A DNA stretch of 34,656 nt from Oscillospiraceae bacterium (GCA_017462785.1 JAFTQJ010000068.1:1-34656); one strand, 5' to 3'. Counted from the first letter of the stretch, positions 8,780 through 19,157 are shown. The notes: generated by a model from the letters alone, not told the origin. A program made the numbers and translations.

Positions 8780-10111
8780 TTATCCTAAGAAGCCCTTGTG
8801 ATGACGCATCATCATCTGGGATTCAAGAGTACGAACTGTTTCCAACGCAACGCTGACCACGATCAGGATGGAAGTACCACCCATGGACAGGGACTGCAGT
8901 GCGGGATCGAACTTTGCCAGAGCGATCGGCAGGATCGCAATGAAACCGAGGAAGATCGCACCCACGAGAGTGATCTTGGAGAGAACTCTCTGGATGTAAT
9001 CAGATGTGGGCTTACCGGGTCTGATACCGGGGATGCCGCCGTTGTTCTGACGCAGCTGATTGGCAATTTCAATCGGATTATACTGCATTGCTACATAGAA
9101 GTAGTTGAATGCAATGATGAGTACGAGATAAAGTGCTGCATAACCCCAGCTTGTTGTCTTGAAGAAGTTGACAAAGTAGAAATAGAGATTCTGATGCCAC
9201 GCTGTATCTTCTGTGACTGCCTCGATGGGCTTCACAAACATGCTGATGGTGCTCGGCAGTGACATGAATGCCATTGCGAAGATGATCGGCATAACGCCGG
9301 ACATGCAGACTTTGATCGGGATGTGGGTGTTCTGACCGCCGAACTGCTTTCTGCCGACAACTCTCTTTGCATACTGGATCGGAATTCTGCGTTCTGCTTC
9401 ATTCATGAATACGATGAAACCGATCATCAGAACGAAACCAATCGCAACTGCGAGAGCTACGAAGAAGTACTTAGCAGCATCGGTCTTGATCAGGGTAATG
9501 AGCGTACCCACGTCTACGGGGAATCTTGCAACGATACCAGCAAACAGGAGCATGGAAATGCCGTTGCCGATACCCTTGTCATTGATACGGTTGCCCATCC
9601 ATACAACGAAGGAAGCACCGGCTGTGAAGCATGCAACGATTACGATTGCAGCGAACCAGCCCTCAGCACCGGTTGTATGTGTAACAGCATTCATGCTGTT
9701 TCTCATTGTGAGATAGTACGCAATGGACATGAACAGGGAGAGTCCGAGTGCCAGACAAGCAGTGATCTTGTTGAGCACCTTGCGTCCCTCTTCACCTTCC
9801 TCCTGCAATCGCTCCAGAGGAGGGAGTGCATAGGTCAGCAGCTGAATGATGATGGACGAGTTGATATAGGGGGTAATAGAAAGCGAGAAGAATGTCGCTT
9901 TGGAAAGTGCACCGCCGGTGAGGATGTTGAGGTACTCCATGAAGTTACCGTCCGTTGCATTGGTTTCCATCCAAGCCTGTACACTTGCCATATCCAGAAA
10001 CGGAACAGTGATCGCACTGCCGATTCTGAATACGATGATCATCATGAGCGTGTACAGGAACTTTTTACGGATCTCCGGCACACTCCAAGCGTTTCTAAGT
10101 GTCTGAAACAC
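8780..10111 (-). CDS. secY: Preprotein translocase subunit SecY
   Basis: 443 residues with about ten transmembrane helices; it forms the protein-conducting channel with SecE and SecG. It begins MFQTLRNAWSVPEIRKKFLY. Recognisable stretches are the plug-region segment SITPYINSSIIIQLL, the GIGNGISMLLFAGIV loop and RIPIQYAKRVVGRK. The end (LESQMMMRHHKGFLG) is typical. Its start is one base from the rplO stop. It would export the dockerin proteins encoded elsewhere in the window. Confidence 0.98.
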   Translation of the reverse strand: MFQTLRNAWSVPEIRKKFLYTLMMIIVFRIGSAITVPFLDMASVQAWMETNATDGNFMEYLNILTGGALSKATFFSLSITPYINSSIIIQLLTYALPPLERLQEEGEEGRKVLNKITACLALGLSLFMSIAYYLTMRNSMNAVTHTTGAEGWFAAIVIVACFTAGASFVVWMGNRINDKGIGNGISMLLFAGIVARFPVDVGTLITLIKTDAAKYFFVALAVAIGFVLMIGFIVFMNEAERRIPIQYAKRVVGRKQFGGQNTHIPIKVCMSGVMPIIFAMAFMSLPSTISMFVKPIEAVTEDTAWHQNLYFYFVNFFKTTSWGYAALYLVLIIAFNYFYVAMQYNPIEIANQLRQNNGGIPGIRPGKPTSDYIQRVLSKITLVGAIFLGFIAILPIALAKFDPALQSLSMGGTSILIVVSVALETVRTLESQMMMRHHKGFLG

Positions 10112-10112
10112 C

Positions 10113-10553
10113 TCAGATCACCTCTGCTTTCCCGCCTGCCTTTTCAATTTTCTCAGCAGCAGTCTTTGTAAACTTTGCAGCCTTTACTGTCAGCTTTGCA
10201 GTGAGCTCACCCTCGCCGAGAATTTTTACGCCGTCGCAAACCTTCTTTACCAGTCCGCTTGCGAAAAGCAGCTCTGCATCTACAACAGTACCGTCAGCGA
10301 ACTTGTTCAGATCGCCTACATTCACGGTTGCATATGTGGTTGCGAAAATATTGTTGAAGCCTCTCTTCGGGATTCTTCTTGCAAGAGGCATCTGACCGCC
10401 TTCAAAACCGATTCTTACACCGCCGCCGGAACGAGCCTTCTGACCCTTGTGTCCCTTGCCAGCAGTCTTGCCGTTACCGGAGCCGTGACCACGGCCAACA
10501 CGCTTACGATCCTTTGTGGAATCGAGAGCCGGTACGAGTTCATGAATCTGCAT
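10113..10553 (-). CDS. rplO: 50S ribosomal protein L15
   Basis: 146 residues. A late-assembling large-subunit protein with the glycine/lysine-rich extension [20 protein letters not shown] and the [17 protein letters not shown] signature. It lies 16 bp behind rpmD and runs straight into secY. Confidence 0.97.
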   Translation of the reverse strand: MQIHELVPALDSTKDRKRVGRGHGSGNGKTAGKGHKGQKARSGGGVRIGFEGGQMPLARRIPKRGFNNIFATTYATVNVGDLNKFADGTVVDAELLFASGLVKKVCDGVKILGEGELTAKLTVKAAKFTKTAAEKIEKAGGKAEVI

Positions 10554-10569
10554 TTACAGCACCTCCTTC

Positions 10570-10746
10570 TTATGCTTCTTCCACCTTGATGAGGTGAATG
10601 ATCTTGTGGATCTTGCCGTTTGTTGCAGCATTGTCAGGCTGCACGGTTGTGTTGCCGATCTTCTTCAAGCCAAGTGCATGTGCAGTGGCAATCTGATCCT
10701 TCTTGCAGCCGATCAGGCTCTTTACGAGTGTGATTTTCTTTGCCAT
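10570..10746 (-). CDS. rpmD: 50S ribosomal protein L30
   Basis: 58 residues, reading [20 protein letters not shown] and ending [10 protein letters not shown]30 is a small non-essential protein binding 23S rRNA. The length and the conserved SLIG and LGLKKI segments match. It lies between rpsE and rplO as expected, 12 bp after rpsE. Confidence 0.95.
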   Translation of the reverse strand: MAKKITLVKSLIGCKKDQIATAHALGLKKIGNTTVQPDNAATNGKIHKIIHLIKVEEA

Positions 10747-10758
10747 TGTTCTGCCTCC

Positions 10759-11259
10759 TTAACCCAGGATTTCCTTGACAGTCTTACCACGCTTTGCAGC
10801 AACCTCTTCTGCTGTTGTGCAGGAAGTCAGACCATTGATGGTAGCTCTTACTACATTGCAGGGGTTGTTGGAACGCAGGGACTTTGTTCTGATGTCCTTG
10901 ATGCCTGCTACCTCGATGACAGCACGAACAGGACCGCCGGCGATTACACCGGTACCGGGAGCAGCCGGACGCATGAGCACTTCGCCTGCACCGAACTTAC
11001 CTACGATTTCATGAGGAATGGTTGTACCCTTCAGCGGGATCTTCACCATGTTCTTCTTAGCATCCTCGATGCCCTTGCGGATCGCATCCGGAACTTCACC
11101 GGACTTGCCCAGACCGAAGCCTACTGTGCCATTGCCGTCGCCAACAACAACCAGTGCGGAGAACTTCATAATACGTCCGCCCTTTACGGTTTTGGATACA
11201 CGGTTGATCGCTACGACCTTCTCAACCAGCTCGATATCCTTTGTATCAATATTAGCCAA
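10759..11259 (-). CDS. rpsE: 30S ribosomal protein S5
   Basis: 166 residues. S5 affects translational accuracy together with S4 and S12. Diagnostic segments are [33 protein letters not shown] and [17 protein letters not shown]. It lies 18 bp behind rplR. Confidence 0.97.
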   Translation of the reverse strand: MANIDTKDIELVEKVVAINRVSKTVKGGRIMKFSALVVVGDGNGTVGFGLGKSGEVPDAIRKGIEDAKKNMVKIPLKGTTIPHEIVGKFGAGEVLMRPAAPGTGVIAGGPVRAVIEVAGIKDIRTKSLRSNNPCNVVRATINGLTSCTTAEEVAAKRGKTVKEILG

Positions 11260-11277
11260 TCGTGTTCCCTCCTTCTC

Positions 11278-11637
11278 TTAGAACTTCAGACCGTTCTCTC
11301 GTGCAGACTCTGCAAGAGCCTGTACACGGCCATGATACAGGTAACCGCCTCTGTCAAATACAACAGCTTCGATACCCTTCTCCAGAGCAGCCTTTGCTAC
11401 CAGCTCGCCGACCTTCTTTGCACCCTCAACGTTGCCGCCGTTTGCATCGAAGCCCTTCACCATGCTGGAAGCACTTGCCAGTGTTACACCGTTCACATCG
11501 TCAATAACCTGTGCATAAATGTGGTTTGCACTGCGGAATACACACAGACGCGGAACCTCAGGAGTTCCGGAAATCTTCGTGCGAACACGGCGATGTCTTT
11601 TCAGTCTGGCTTTGTTGCTATCAAACTTCTTAATCAT
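11278..11637 (-). CDS. rplR: 50S ribosomal protein L18
   Basis: 119 residues. L18 attaches 5S rRNA to the 50S subunit. The arginine-rich N-terminus ([17 protein letters not shown]) and the [18 protein letters not shown] core match the family. It is placed between rplF and rpsE. Confidence 0.97.
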   Translation of the reverse strand: MIKKFDSNKARLKRHRRVRTKISGTPEVPRLCVFRSANHIYAQVIDDVNGVTLASASSMVKGFDANGGNVEGAKKVGELVAKAALEKGIEAVVFDRGGYLYHGRVQALAESARENGLKF

Positions 11638-11655
11638 TGCCCTTCACTCCTTTAC

Positions 11656-12201
11656 TTACTTTTTACCCTTACCGGCCTTACCTTCCTTGCGGATGATATA
11701 TTCGCCAAGGTAGTGGATACCCTTGCCCTTATAAGGCTCCGGCGGTCTCTTCTCACGAACCTCAGCTGCGAACTGACCAACCTTCTGCTTGTCGATACCA
11801 TTGATGATGATCTTGTTCGGCTGCGGTACGTCGATTGTGATACCGTCGATCTCGGGCATGATCACCTGATGGGAGTAACCGAGGTTCATCACCAGATTTG
11901 TGCCCTGCTTTGCACAACGGTAACCTACACCGTCGATCTCCAGAGTCTTGGAGTAACCATTGGTTACACCCTCGATCATGTTTGCGATCAGTGTTCTTGT
12001 CAGACCGTGCAGGGATCTGTACTTCTTATCATCGGAAGGACGTGTTACAGTGATGACTGCACCGTCCATTTCAATTGTGAGTTCCTTGGAGAACTGCTTT
12101 GCCAGCTCGCCCTTCGGTCCCTTTACTGTTACCAGATTATCTGCAATCTTTACATCTACTCCGGCAGGAACTGCGATCGGCATTTTACCAATTCTTGACA
12201 T
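11656..12201 (-). CDS. rplF: 50S ribosomal protein L6
   Basis: 181 residues from the ATG at 12201 (MSRIGKMPIAVPAG), which follows AAGGAGGACATCAAC. A longer frame reaching into rpsH has no such site. L6 lies near the elongation-factor binding region of the 50S. Its C-terminal signature is KRPPEPYKGKGIHYLGE. Confidence 0.97.
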   Translation of the reverse strand: MSRIGKMPIAVPAGVDVKIADNLVTVKGPKGELAKQFSKELTIEMDGAVITVTRPSDDKKYRSLHGLTRTLIANMIEGVTNGYSKTLEIDGVGYRCAKQGTNLVMNLGYSHQVIMPEIDGITIDVPQPNKIIINGIDKQKVGQFAAEVREKRPPEPYKGKGIHYLGEYIIRKEGKAGKGKK

Positions 12202-12214
12202 GTTGATGTCCTCC

Positions 12215-12613
12215 TTACCAAATGTATGCGAGTACTTCACCGCCGACATTCAGCTCACGAGCCTTCTTGTCGGTCATGATACCCTTAGATGTGGATACGA
12301 TTGCAATGCCCAGACCCTTACGAACCTTCGGCATATCTTCACAGCTTGAATAAATACGCAGACCCGGCTTGGACACTCTGCGTAAGCCTGTGATTACCGG
12401 AGTTCTGCTGTCTGTATACTTCAGAGTTACTCTGATAATGCCCTGCTTACCGTCATCAACGATCTGGAAGCACTTGATATAACCCTCGTCTGCGAGGATC
12501 TGTGTGATAGCCTTCTTCACGTTGGATGCGGGAATGTCAACCGTGGCGTGCTTCGCAGTGCTTGCATTACGGATTCTTGTGAGCAGATCTGCGATTGTAT
12601 CAGAAATTTGCAT
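12215..12613 (-). CDS. rpsH: 30S ribosomal protein S8
   Basis: 132 residues, beginning [18 protein letters not shown] and ending with the family motif [21 protein letters not shown]8 binds the central domain of 16S rRNA; in other bacteria it is the autoregulator of the spc operon. It lies 23 bp behind rpsN. Confidence 0.97.
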   Translation of the reverse strand: MQISDTIADLLTRIRNASTAKHATVDIPASNVKKAITQILADEGYIKCFQIVDDGKQGIIRVTLKYTDSRTPVITGLRRVSKPGLRIYSSCEDMPKVRKGLGIAIVSTSKGIMTDKKARELNVGGEVLAYIW

Positions 12614-12636
12614 GCCAATGACCTCCTTCTACTATT

Positions 12637-12822
12637 TTACCAGCTTGCCTTCTTAACACCGGGAATCTGACCATCATGTGCCAGCTCTCTGAAGCAAACA
12701 CGGCATACGCCGTACTTTCTCAGGTACGCATGCGGTCTGCCGCAGATCTTGCATCTGCTGTATGCTCTTGTGGAGAACTTCGGTGTCTTCTGCTGCTTGT
12801 TAATCATTGCCTTCTTAGCCAT
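12637..12822 (-). CDS. rpsN: 30S ribosomal protein S14, zinc (type Z) form
   Basis: 61 residues, the short form. The zinc ribbon has Cys24, Cys27, Cys40 and Cys43 ([20 protein letters not shown]). S14 completes the 30S head. It lies between rplE and rpsH. Confidence 0.97.
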   Translation of the reverse strand: MAKKAMINKQQKTPKFSTRAYSRCKICGRPHAYLRKYGVCRVCFRELAHDGQIPGVKKASW

Positions 12823-12836
12823 TTGATTTCCTCCTA

Positions 12837-13376
12837 TTAACCAGCGAACGGTGCACCAAGGAGCTTGAGCAGTTCCTTAGCCTCTTCGTCGGTCTCAGCA
12901 GTTGTGATGAAGTTGATGTCCATGCCTCTTACCTTGTCGATCTTGTCATACTCGATCTCAGGGAAGATCAGCTGTTCCTTGATACCTGTGGAGTAGTTAC
13001 CCTTGCCGTCAAAGGAATTACCATTGATTCCTCTGAAGTCACGAACACGGGGGAATGCCACGTTGAACAGCTTGTCAACGAAATCATACATTCTCTCACC
13101 ACGGAGTGTTACCTTTACACCAATCGGCATGCCTTCACGCAGCTTGAAGTTCGCAACGGACTTCTTTGCACGGCATACGATCGGCTTCTGGCCTGTGATG
13201 ATTGCCAGATCGTTCATGATCGCATCAATCACCTTGGAGTTATCCTTTGCCTCACCGGCACCAACGTTGATGACTACCTTTTCCAGCTTCGGAATCTGCA
13301 TTACGCTCTTGTATCCGAACTTCTGCATCAATGCGGGAGCAACGGTGCTGACATACATTTCCTTTAATCTTGCCAT
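12837..13376 (-). CDS. rplE: 50S ribosomal protein L5
   Basis: 179 residues beginning [21 protein letters not shown]5 binds 5S rRNA and contacts the P-site tRNA. Diagnostic stretches are [36 protein letters not shown] and the C-terminal [20 protein letters not shown]. It lies 18 bp after rplX. Confidence 0.97.
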   Translation of the reverse strand: MARLKEMYVSTVAPALMQKFGYKSVMQIPKLEKVVINVGAGEAKDNSKVIDAIMNDLAIITGQKPIVCRAKKSVANFKLREGMPIGVKVTLRGERMYDFVDKLFNVAFPRVRDFRGINGNSFDGKGNYSTGIKEQLIFPEIEYDKIDKVRGMDINFITTAETDEEAKELLKLLGAPFAG

Positions 13377-13394
13377 TGTCGTTTCTCCTTTACA

Positions 13395-13739
13395 TTATTC
13401 AAAAGACTTGCCGCACTTCTTGCAGACACGAAGCTTCTTGCCGTCCTCTACAACATGGCCAACTCTTGTGGGCTTGCCGCACTTCGGGCAAACGAGCTGT
13501 ACCTTGCAAGCGTAGATCGGAGCCTCAGCCTTTACAATGCTGCCAGCCTGACCCATTGCTGTGGGCTTAACGTGCTTTGTAATCATGTTGAAGCCTTCAA
13601 CGATTACCTTGCCCTCCTTCGGGCTTACTTCCAGAACCTTGCCGGTTCTGCGATCCTTCTTGTCTGTATACTTGTATTCGTACTTGCCAGTCAGCAGTAC
13701 TACGGTGTCACCGGTCTTTACATGAACCTTGTTACTCAT
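13395..13739 (-). CDS. rplX: 50S ribosomal protein L24 with zinc-ribbon end
   Basis: 114 residues from the ATG at 13739 ([19 protein letters not shown]), which follows GGAGGTGTCGGA. L24 is one of the assembly-initiating proteins of the 50S. A KOW motif occupies the N-terminal third. Cys84, Cys87, Cys106 and Cys109 form a likely zinc ribbon ([11 protein letters not shown] ... CKKCGKSFE), as in many Firmicute L24 proteins. Confidence 0.96.
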   Translation of the reverse strand: MSNKVHVKTGDTVVLLTGKYEYKYTDKKDRRTGKVLEVSPKEGKVIVEGFNMITKHVKPTAMGQAGSIVKAEAPIYACKVQLVCPKCGKPTRVGHVVEDGKKLRVCKKCGKSFE

Positions 13740-13752
13740 TCCGACACCTCCA

Positions 13753-14121
13753 TTACAGTACTTCCGGAGCAAGGCTGAGGATCTTCATATATTCCTTGTC
13801 ACGAAGCTCTCTTGCTACCGGCCCGAAGATACGAGTACCTCTCGGGTTCTTGTCTTCCTTAATGATAACAGCAGCATTTTCGTCAAAACGAATGTATGTG
13901 CCGTCCTCTCTTCTCAGACCCTTTGCGGAGCGAACGATAACTGCCTTCACGACATCGCCCTTCTTTACCACGCCGCCGGGTGTTGCTTTCTTTACTGATG
14001 CTACGACAACATCACCGATGTTGGCATATCTTCTGCGTGTACCGCCCAGTACTCTGATACACATCAGCTCTTTTGCGCCGGTGTTGTCCGCAACCTTCAG
14101 GTAAGACTGCATCTGAATCAT
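13753..14121 (-). CDS. rplN: 50S ribosomal protein L14
   Basis: 122 residues beginning [21 protein letters not shown]14 forms intersubunit bridges and is the docking site of the silencing factor RsfS in other bacteria. The [17 protein letters not shown] signature is present. It lies 56 bp after rpsQ and 13 bp before rplX. Confidence 0.97.
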   Translation of the reverse strand: MIQMQSYLKVADNTGAKELMCIRVLGGTRRRYANIGDVVVASVKKATPGGVVKKGDVVKAVIVRSAKGLRREDGTYIRFDENAAVIIKEDKNPRGTRIFGPVARELRDKEYMKILSLAPEVL

Positions 14122-14177
14122 GTGCGTTCCTCCTCTCGGAAACTATGCTTTCACAGTTCCCATGTCGCTTTTAACTC

Positions 14178-14435
14178 TTACTTAGCCTTCTCAATGATGT
14201 TGACTACACGCCATCTCTTATCCTTGGACAGAGGACGTGTTTCCATAACTGCTACACGGTCGCCCACTCTGCACTCATTGTTCTCATCGTGAGCCTTCAG
14301 TCTTACTGTTCTCTTGATGATCTTCTTGTACAGCGGGTGCTTTACGTTGTCTGCAATTGCAACTACAACGGTCTTATCCATCTTGTCGCTGACAACCATA
14401 CCGGTTCTTGTCTTTCTGAGATTTCTTTCAGCCAC
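14178..14435 (-). CDS. rpsQ: 30S ribosomal protein S17
   Basis: 85 residues. S17 is a primary binder of the 5' domain of 16S rRNA. Its OB-fold signatures are [20 protein letters not shown] and [19 protein letters not shown]. It lies 17 bp after rpmC. Confidence 0.97.
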   Translation of the reverse strand: MAERNLRKTRTGMVVSDKMDKTVVVAIADNVKHPLYKKIIKRTVRLKAHDENNECRVGDRVAVMETRPLSKDKRWRVVNIIEKAK

Positions 14436-14452
14436 AGCGTTTTCCTCCTATC

Positions 14453-14647
14453 TTACTTTGCGTTCTCTGCTTCACGCAGGCAGGTCTTAACGCGTGCAAT
14501 GTCCTTCTTGACAGCCTTTACCTTTGCAGTATTATCCAGCTGATTCACTGCAAGCTGGAAGCGGAGTGCAAAAAGCTCTTCCTTCAGGCTGACAAGCTTC
14601 TGATTCATCTCATCGACAGTCATCTCTCTGATTTCTGTTGCTTTCAT
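14453..14647 (-). CDS. rpmC: 50S ribosomal protein L29
   Basis: 64 residues, a two-helix protein beginning [18 protein letters not shown] and carrying [20 protein letters not shown]29 sits at the tunnel exit, where it helps bind trigger factor and SRP. It is placed between rplP and rpsQ. Confidence 0.96.
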   Translation of the reverse strand: MKATEIREMTVDEMNQKLVSLKEELFALRFQLAVNQLDNTAKVKAVKKDIARVKTCLREAENAK

Positions 14648-14661
14648 GACGACTCCCCTCC

Positions 14662-15075
14662 TTACTGTTCTTCCTTAGTCACAAACTTGCACTTGATCGG
14701 CAGCTTGTGCATTGCGAGACGCATAGCCTCTCTTGCGGTCTCCTCCGGTACGCCCTTGATCTCGAACAGGATTCTGCCCGGCTTTACAACAGCTACCCAG
14801 TACTCAGGAGAACCCTTACCGGAACCCATTCGTGTTTCAGCAGGCTTCTCTGTGATCGGCTTGTCAGGGAAAATCTTGATCCAAACCTGACCGCCTCTCT
14901 TGATATAACGTGTCATTGCGATACGGGCGGACTCGATCTGATTGGATGTGATCCATGCCGGCTCCATTGCCTGCAGACCGAAATCACCGTATGCTACAGT
15001 ATTACCTCTGTATGCCTTACCCGTCAGACGTCCTCTGTGAACTCTGCGGTACTTAACTCTCTTCGGAAGCAGCAT
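14662..15075 (-). CDS. rplP: 50S ribosomal protein L16
   Basis: 137 residues beginning [21 protein letters not shown]16 helps organise the A-site and peptidyl-transferase region. The [19 protein letters not shown] signature is intact. Its ATG overlaps the rpsC stop by one base (TAATG), so the two are translationally coupled. Confidence 0.97.
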   Translation of the reverse strand: MLLPKRVKYRRVHRGRLTGKAYRGNTVAYGDFGLQAMEPAWITSNQIESARIAMTRYIKRGGQVWIKIFPDKPITEKPAETRMGSGKGSPEYWVAVVKPGRILFEIKGVPEETAREAMRLAMHKLPIKCKFVTKEEQ

Positions 15076-15863
15076 TACTTGTTACCTCCCTCTCTTCTCG
15101 GCGCACGATCTCTGTTGAACGGACGCTTGTTATCACGGTTATCACGACGATCTCCACGCTTTCTGTCAGGTCTGTCAGTTCTGCGTTTCTTGTCGTTCTT
15201 CTCTCTCATTGCAGCTGCCTTTGCAGCATCGCCCTTCAGAACCTCACCCTTGTAGATCCATACCTTAACGCCGAGCTTGCCGTATGTGGTGTCTGCCTCA
15301 GCAAAACCATAGTCAATGTCAGCACGGATGGTCTGCAGCGGGATGGTACCCTCATGATAGCTCTCAGAACGAGCGATTTCTGCACCGCCCAGTCTGCCGC
15401 TTACCATGGTCTTGATGCCCTTTGCATTCAGACGCATTGCTCTGCCGATGCACTGCTTCATTGCACGGCGGAAGGATACTCTGTTCTCCAGATCCAGTGC
15501 AATTCTCTCAGCTACGAGCTGTGCATCCAGATCGGGCTGCTTTACTTCCAGAATGTTGATTGCAACACTCTTGTTCATCATCTTCTCAAGCTGTACACGC
15601 AGCTTTTCGATTTCTGCACCGCCTCTGCCGATTACGATACCCGGCTTTGCACAGTGAATGTGGATTCTTACCTTGTCCTCAGCGAAACGCTCGATTTCTA
15701 CACGAGGTACACCTGCAGCCTTCAGAGTCTTCAGGATGTAGTTACGCACGTTGTAGTCTTCAACCAGTGTATCGCCGAAGTCTGCCTTCTTGGCATACCA
15801 ACGAGAATCCCAATCTTTAATAACGCCGACACGGAGACCGTGCGGATTTACCTTCTGGCCCAT
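15075..15863 (-). CDS. rpsC: 30S ribosomal protein S3 with basic C-terminal tail
   Basis: 262 residues. S3 lies at the mRNA entry channel. An N-terminal KH domain ([20 protein letters not shown]) and the C-terminal domain ([20 protein letters not shown]) are complete. The last 40 or so residues form an Arg/Lys/Asp-rich low-complexity tail, longer than in many bacteria, with repeated RxNRD-like units. It may add RNA contacts. Confidence 0.96.
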   Translation of the reverse strand: MGQKVNPHGLRVGVIKDWDSRWYAKKADFGDTLVEDYNVRNYILKTLKAAGVPRVEIERFAEDKVRIHIHCAKPGIVIGRGGAEIEKLRVQLEKMMNKSVAINILEVKQPDLDAQLVAERIALDLENRVSFRRAMKQCIGRAMRLNAKGIKTMVSGRLGGAEIARSESYHEGTIPLQTIRADIDYGFAEADTTYGKLGVKVWIYKGEVLKGDAAKAAAMREKNDKKRRTDRPDRKRGDRRDNRDNKRPFNRDRAPRREGGNK

Positions 15864-15882
15864 TTACTTAACCTCCTTGGGA

Positions 15883-16218
15883 TTAGTCTTTTTCTCTCAG
15901 CACGATTGTGATGTGCGATGTTCTCTTCATAATCCGGAATGCTCTACCCTGTGCTCTGGGCATGATACGCTTCATAATCGGACCGGGTGTCACAAAGCAC
16001 TCAGCAACATAAAGATTATCCTTATTCATGTTGTGATTGTTGTCTGCATTTGCAATAGCGGACTTCAAAAGCTTTTCCAGAATCGGACTTGCTGCCTTCG
16101 GTGTGAGGCGAAGCGTTGCCAGTGCTACATCTGTAGGCTTATTTCTGATCAGGTCCAGCACGATCTGCACCTTACGGGGAGAGATGCGGACATTTCTCAG
16201 ATATGCTCTTGCTTCCAT
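15883..16218 (-). CDS. rplV: 50S ribosomal protein L22
   Basis: 111 residues beginning [20 protein letters not shown]. Its long beta hairpin ([21 protein letters not shown]) reaches into the exit tunnel, where macrolide-resistance changes occur in other species. It is placed 20 bp after rpsS. Confidence 0.97.
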   Translation of the reverse strand: MEARAYLRNVRISPRKVQIVLDLIRNKPTDVALATLRLTPKAASPILEKLLKSAIANADNNHNMNKDNLYVAECFVTPGPIMKRIMPRAQGRAFRIMKRTSHITIVLREKD

Positions 16219-16238
16219 TGTAGTTCCTCCTTCCGCTA

Positions 16239-16523
16239 TTACTTCTTACCGTTGTTGGATGTCTTGGAGCCTGCGTGGCCCTTATAAGTTCTTGTCGGTG
16301 CAAACTCGCCGAGCTTGTGACCAACCATATCCTCTGTTACATATACCGGCACATGCTTTCTGCCGTCATGTACTGCAAAGGTGTGACCAACGAAGTCCGG
16401 GAAGATCGTGGAAGAACGGCTCCAGGTTTTGAGCACCTTCTTCTCTCCTGCTTCGTTCATTGCCATAACTCTCTTCAGGAGTACCTCCTGCACATAAGGT
16501 CCTTTTTTAATACTTCTGCTCAT
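16239..16523 (-). CDS. rpsS: 30S ribosomal protein S19
   Basis: 94 residues beginning [20 protein letters not shown]19 is in the 30S head with S13. The [29 protein letters not shown] block, given here only as its ends GHTFAVHDG and GHKLGEF, is diagnostic. It lies 21 bp after rplB. Confidence 0.97.
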   Translation of the reverse strand: MSRSIKKGPYVQEVLLKRVMAMNEAGEKKVLKTWSRSSTIFPDFVGHTFAVHDGRKHVPVYVTEDMVGHKLGEFAPTRTYKGHAGSKTSNNGKK

Positions 16524-16544
16524 AATGCGGTTCCTCCTTTCCGA

Positions 16545-17378
16545 TTACTTACCGTTACGACGCTTTACGATATACTTGTCTGTACGGTGATGTGCCTTTC
16601 TTGTCTTGTAACCCAGAGCAGGCTTGCCCCAAGGTGTAACAGGACCGGAACGGCCGATCGGGGACTTACCCTCACCACCACCATGCGGGTGATCGCACGG
16701 GTTCATTACAGAACCTCTTACTGTAGGTCTCCAGCCCATGTGACGCTTTCTGCCGGCCTTACCGTAGTTTACGTTCTCATGGTCGATGTTGGATACCTGA
16801 CCGATGGATGCCTTGCAGTTGATCGGAACCTTTCTCATTTCACCGCTGGGAAGACGAATCAGTGCATATGCACCTTCCTTACCCATCAGCTGTGCCATGT
16901 TGCCGGCAGATCTAACCAGCTGTGCACCCTTGCCGGGATACAGCTCAATCGCGTGGATGAAAGTACCAACCGGAATATCGGAAAGCTTCAGTGCATTGCC
17001 GGGCTTGATGTCAGCATCTGCACCAGCTCTTACAACGTCGCCAACCTTCAGACCGTGCGGTGCGAGGATGTAACGCTTCTCGCCGTCCTCATACTGAACC
17101 AGTGCGATAAATGCACTTCTGTTCGGATCGTATTCCAGAGTCATAACAGTAGCATTCATTGCTTCCTTGTCACGCTTGAAATCGATTACACGGTACTTTG
17201 TTCTGTTTCCGCCGCCTCTGTGACGAACGGTGATACGGCCATAACTGTTGCGGCCGCTCTTCTTCTTCATCGGCTCCAGCAAGCTCTTCTCCGGGCCGTT
17301 CTTGCTCAGACCAGAATAATCTGTAACTGTCATCTGACGGCGGGACGGAGTCGTAGGCTTGTAGCTCTTAATTGCCAT
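16545..17378 (-). CDS. rplB: 50S ribosomal protein L2
   Basis: 277 residues. L2 is needed for subunit association and lies close to the peptidyl-transferase centre. The conserved histidine is in [14 protein letters not shown], and the C-terminal end [19 protein letters not shown] is typical. A 67-bp gap before it holds a GGGAG-loop-CTCCC hairpin. Confidence 0.97.
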   Translation of the reverse strand: MAIKSYKPTTPSRRQMTVTDYSGLSKNGPEKSLLEPMKKKSGRNSYGRITVRHRGGGNRTKYRVIDFKRDKEAMNATVMTLEYDPNRSAFIALVQYEDGEKRYILAPHGLKVGDVVRAGADADIKPGNALKLSDIPVGTFIHAIELYPGKGAQLVRSAGNMAQLMGKEGAYALIRLPSGEMRKVPINCKASIGQVSNIDHENVNYGKAGRKRHMGWRPTVRGSVMNPCDHPHGGGEGKSPIGRSGPVTPWGKPALGYKTRKAHHRTDKYIVKRRNGK

Positions 17379-17445
17379 TTATTTCACTCCTTAATTTGCT
17401 ATTTGCGGGAGCAACCTCCCATACCTGAACGGGTCAGAGGGTCAA

Positions 17446-17778
17446 TTAAAACATACCCTCGAAGAACTCGATCGTTCCTCTCTTCTTGTCAGCCTTCTTA
17501 GTGCCCTTAGCATTTGTCGGCTCCGGATTTACAGTTACAACTGCCTTCTTGTAGGAAGAAGTTGTACCTACGAATCTGCCCATTCTCTTCTGTCTGCCAC
17601 GGCAGTTCATGGTGTTTACCTTAACTACCTCTACGTTGAACAGCTCTTCAACAGCAGCCTTGATCTCCTGCTTGTTAGCGTCCTTGGCTACTTTGAAAGT
17701 GTACTTGTTGTTCGGCAGATTGTCAATGCTCTGCTCGGTAATGACCGGCTTGAGGATGATATCCTGTGCTGCTTTCAT
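17446..17778 (-). CDS. rplW: 50S ribosomal protein L23
   Basis: 110 residues beginning MKAAQDIILKPVITEQS. L23 is the tunnel-exit docking protein for trigger factor and SRP. The basic loop NCRGRQKRMGRFVGTTSSYK is present. Its start overlaps the rplD stop by one base (TAATG). Confidence 0.96.
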   Translation of the reverse strand: MKAAQDIILKPVITEQSIDNLPNNKYTFKVAKDANKQEIKAAVEELFNVEVVKVNTMNCRGRQKRMGRFVGTTSSYKKAVVTVNPEPTNAKGTKKADKKRGTIEFFEGMF

Positions 17779-18401
17779 TATGCGTACACCTCCTCAATTT
17801 TTGCAATGGCATTCTTAGCAACGATGAACTTGCCGCCGTTGAGAATGTCATATACATTCAGGGTGTTGACAGCTGCTGTCTTAACACCGGGAATGTTAGC
17901 TGCACTTCTGTATACCTTAGCGTCAGCCTCTGCTGTTACGATCAGTGCTTTCTTCTCAACACCGAATGCCTTCAGCATTGCTGCGATGGTCTTTGTCTTG
18001 AACTCATCCATTGTCAGAGTGTCAAGAACAATGATGTTGTTCTCCTGAACCATTGTGGAAAGTGCGGACTTCATAGCGAGTCTGCGAACCTTCTTGTTCA
18101 GTGTATATCTGTAGTCTCTGGGCTTCGGACCGAGTGCTACGCCGCCGTGTGTCCACTGCGGAGCTCTTGTGGAACCCTGTCTTGCGTGACCTGTTCCCTT
18201 CTGTCTCCACGGCTTCTTGCCGCCGCCTCTTACCTCTGTACGAGTCAGTGTGGACTGTGTGCCCTGACGCTGGTTTGCCAGATAGTTCTTCACTACCATG
18301 TGCATAACGGAAACATTCGGCTCAATGCCAAACACTGCATCGGAAAGCTCAGTTTCAGATACTGCGTTGCCAGCCATATCATATACCTTAACTGTTGCCA
18401 T
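17778..18401 (-). CDS. rplD: 50S ribosomal protein L4
   Basis: 207 residues. L4 has a tunnel-lining loop (KKPWRQKGTGHARQGSTRAP) and is the autogenous regulator of the S10 operon in E. coli. Whether it acts on the long leader seen here is unknown. It lies 17 bp after rplC and overlaps rplW by one base. Confidence 0.97.
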   Translation of the reverse strand: MATVKVYDMAGNAVSETELSDAVFGIEPNVSVMHMVVKNYLANQRQGTQSTLTRTEVRGGGKKPWRQKGTGHARQGSTRAPQWTHGGVALGPKPRDYRYTLNKKVRRLAMKSALSTMVQENNIIVLDTLTMDEFKTKTIAAMLKAFGVEKKALIVTAEADAKVYRSAANIPGVKTAAVNTLNVYDILNGGKFIVAKNAIAKIEEVYA

Positions 18402-18418
18402 TTACGTTTCCTCCTTCC

Positions 18419-19048
18419 TTACGCCTTTACACTGTCAACGATGGTAACAATGCCGCCCTTGGGGCCCGGAATTGCACCCTTGATTGCAATCAGGTTGTTC
18501 TCTGCGTCAACCTTCACAACCTCGAGGTTCTGTACTGTAACCTTCTCATTACCCATCTGACCTGCCATGCCCTTGCCCTTGAAAATTCTGGACGGAGAGG
18601 AGCATGCACCCATGGAACCTGCCTGTCTGTGAACAGGGCCTGTACCGTGAGTTTCTTTCAGTCTGGACTGATTGTGACGCTTGATCGCACCCTGGAATCC
18701 CTTACCCTTGCTTGTGCCGGAAACATCAACGATGTCGCCAACTGCAAAAGTATCAGCCTTTACGAGACTTCCAGCCTCCATTGCACAGTCATCGAATCTG
18801 AATTCCTTCAGAGTTCTCTTGTAGCCTGCACCAGCCTTGTCGAAGTGACCCTTCATCGGCTTGTTCACTCTCTGAGCCTTCTTGTCGCCATAGCCCAGCT
18901 GAACAGCTGCGTAACCGTCGTTTTCAACAGTCTTTACCTGCACTACTACGCAGGGACCAGCTTCAACAACTGTTACCGGGATTACCTTGCCGTTTTCGTC
19001 GAAGATCTGTGTCATACCGATCTTCTTGCCGATAATACCTTTTTGCAT
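18419..19048 (-). CDS. rplC: 50S ribosomal protein L3
   Basis: 209 residues beginning [21 protein letters not shown]3 reaches toward the peptidyl-transferase centre. The internal loop [15 protein letters not shown] and [10 protein letters not shown] match the family. It is separated from rpsJ by 109 bp, unusually wide for this operon, and the gap contains two hairpins. Confidence 0.97.
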   Translation of the reverse strand: MQKGIIGKKIGMTQIFDENGKVIPVTVVEAGPCVVVQVKTVENDGYAAVQLGYGDKKAQRVNKPMKGHFDKAGAGYKRTLKEFRFDDCAMEAGSLVKADTFAVGDIVDVSGTSKGKGFQGAIKRHNQSRLKETHGTGPVHRQAGSMGACSSPSRIFKGKGMAGQMGNEKVTVQNLEVVKVDAENNLIAIKGAIPGPKGGIVTIVDSVKA

Positions 19049-19095
19049 TTGTTTTCCTCCTTGTAGGTTATTGGTTGACTTTCGCCAACATGACC

Positions 19096-19134
19096 GGATG
19101 AATCCGTTTCATCCAAGACGACACACTTTCGTGT
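19096..19134 (-). other. Two hairpins in the rpsJ-rplC gap
   Basis: A 7-bp stem lies at 19096-19114 (GGATGAA / TTCATCC, loop of five). Beside it, at about 19121-19134, is a CACAC-GAAA-GTGTG hairpin with a GNRA tetraloop on the - strand. They lie inside the operon without a U tract, so they are more likely an RNA processing or stabilising site than a terminator. Confidence 0.45.
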
Positions 19135-19157
19135 GATTTTTCGGTGTTTCGCATGGA

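Noticed and set aside
10594..12198. 534-codon open frame on the + strand across rpmD-rpsE-rplR-rplF
   Set aside because: It runs antisense across four certain ribosomal-protein genes and their gaps, has low-complexity Leu/Cys composition and no ribosome binding site.
16275..17501. 408-codon open frame on the + strand over rpsS and rplB
   Set aside because: Antisense shadow of two certain genes; the protein resembles no family.
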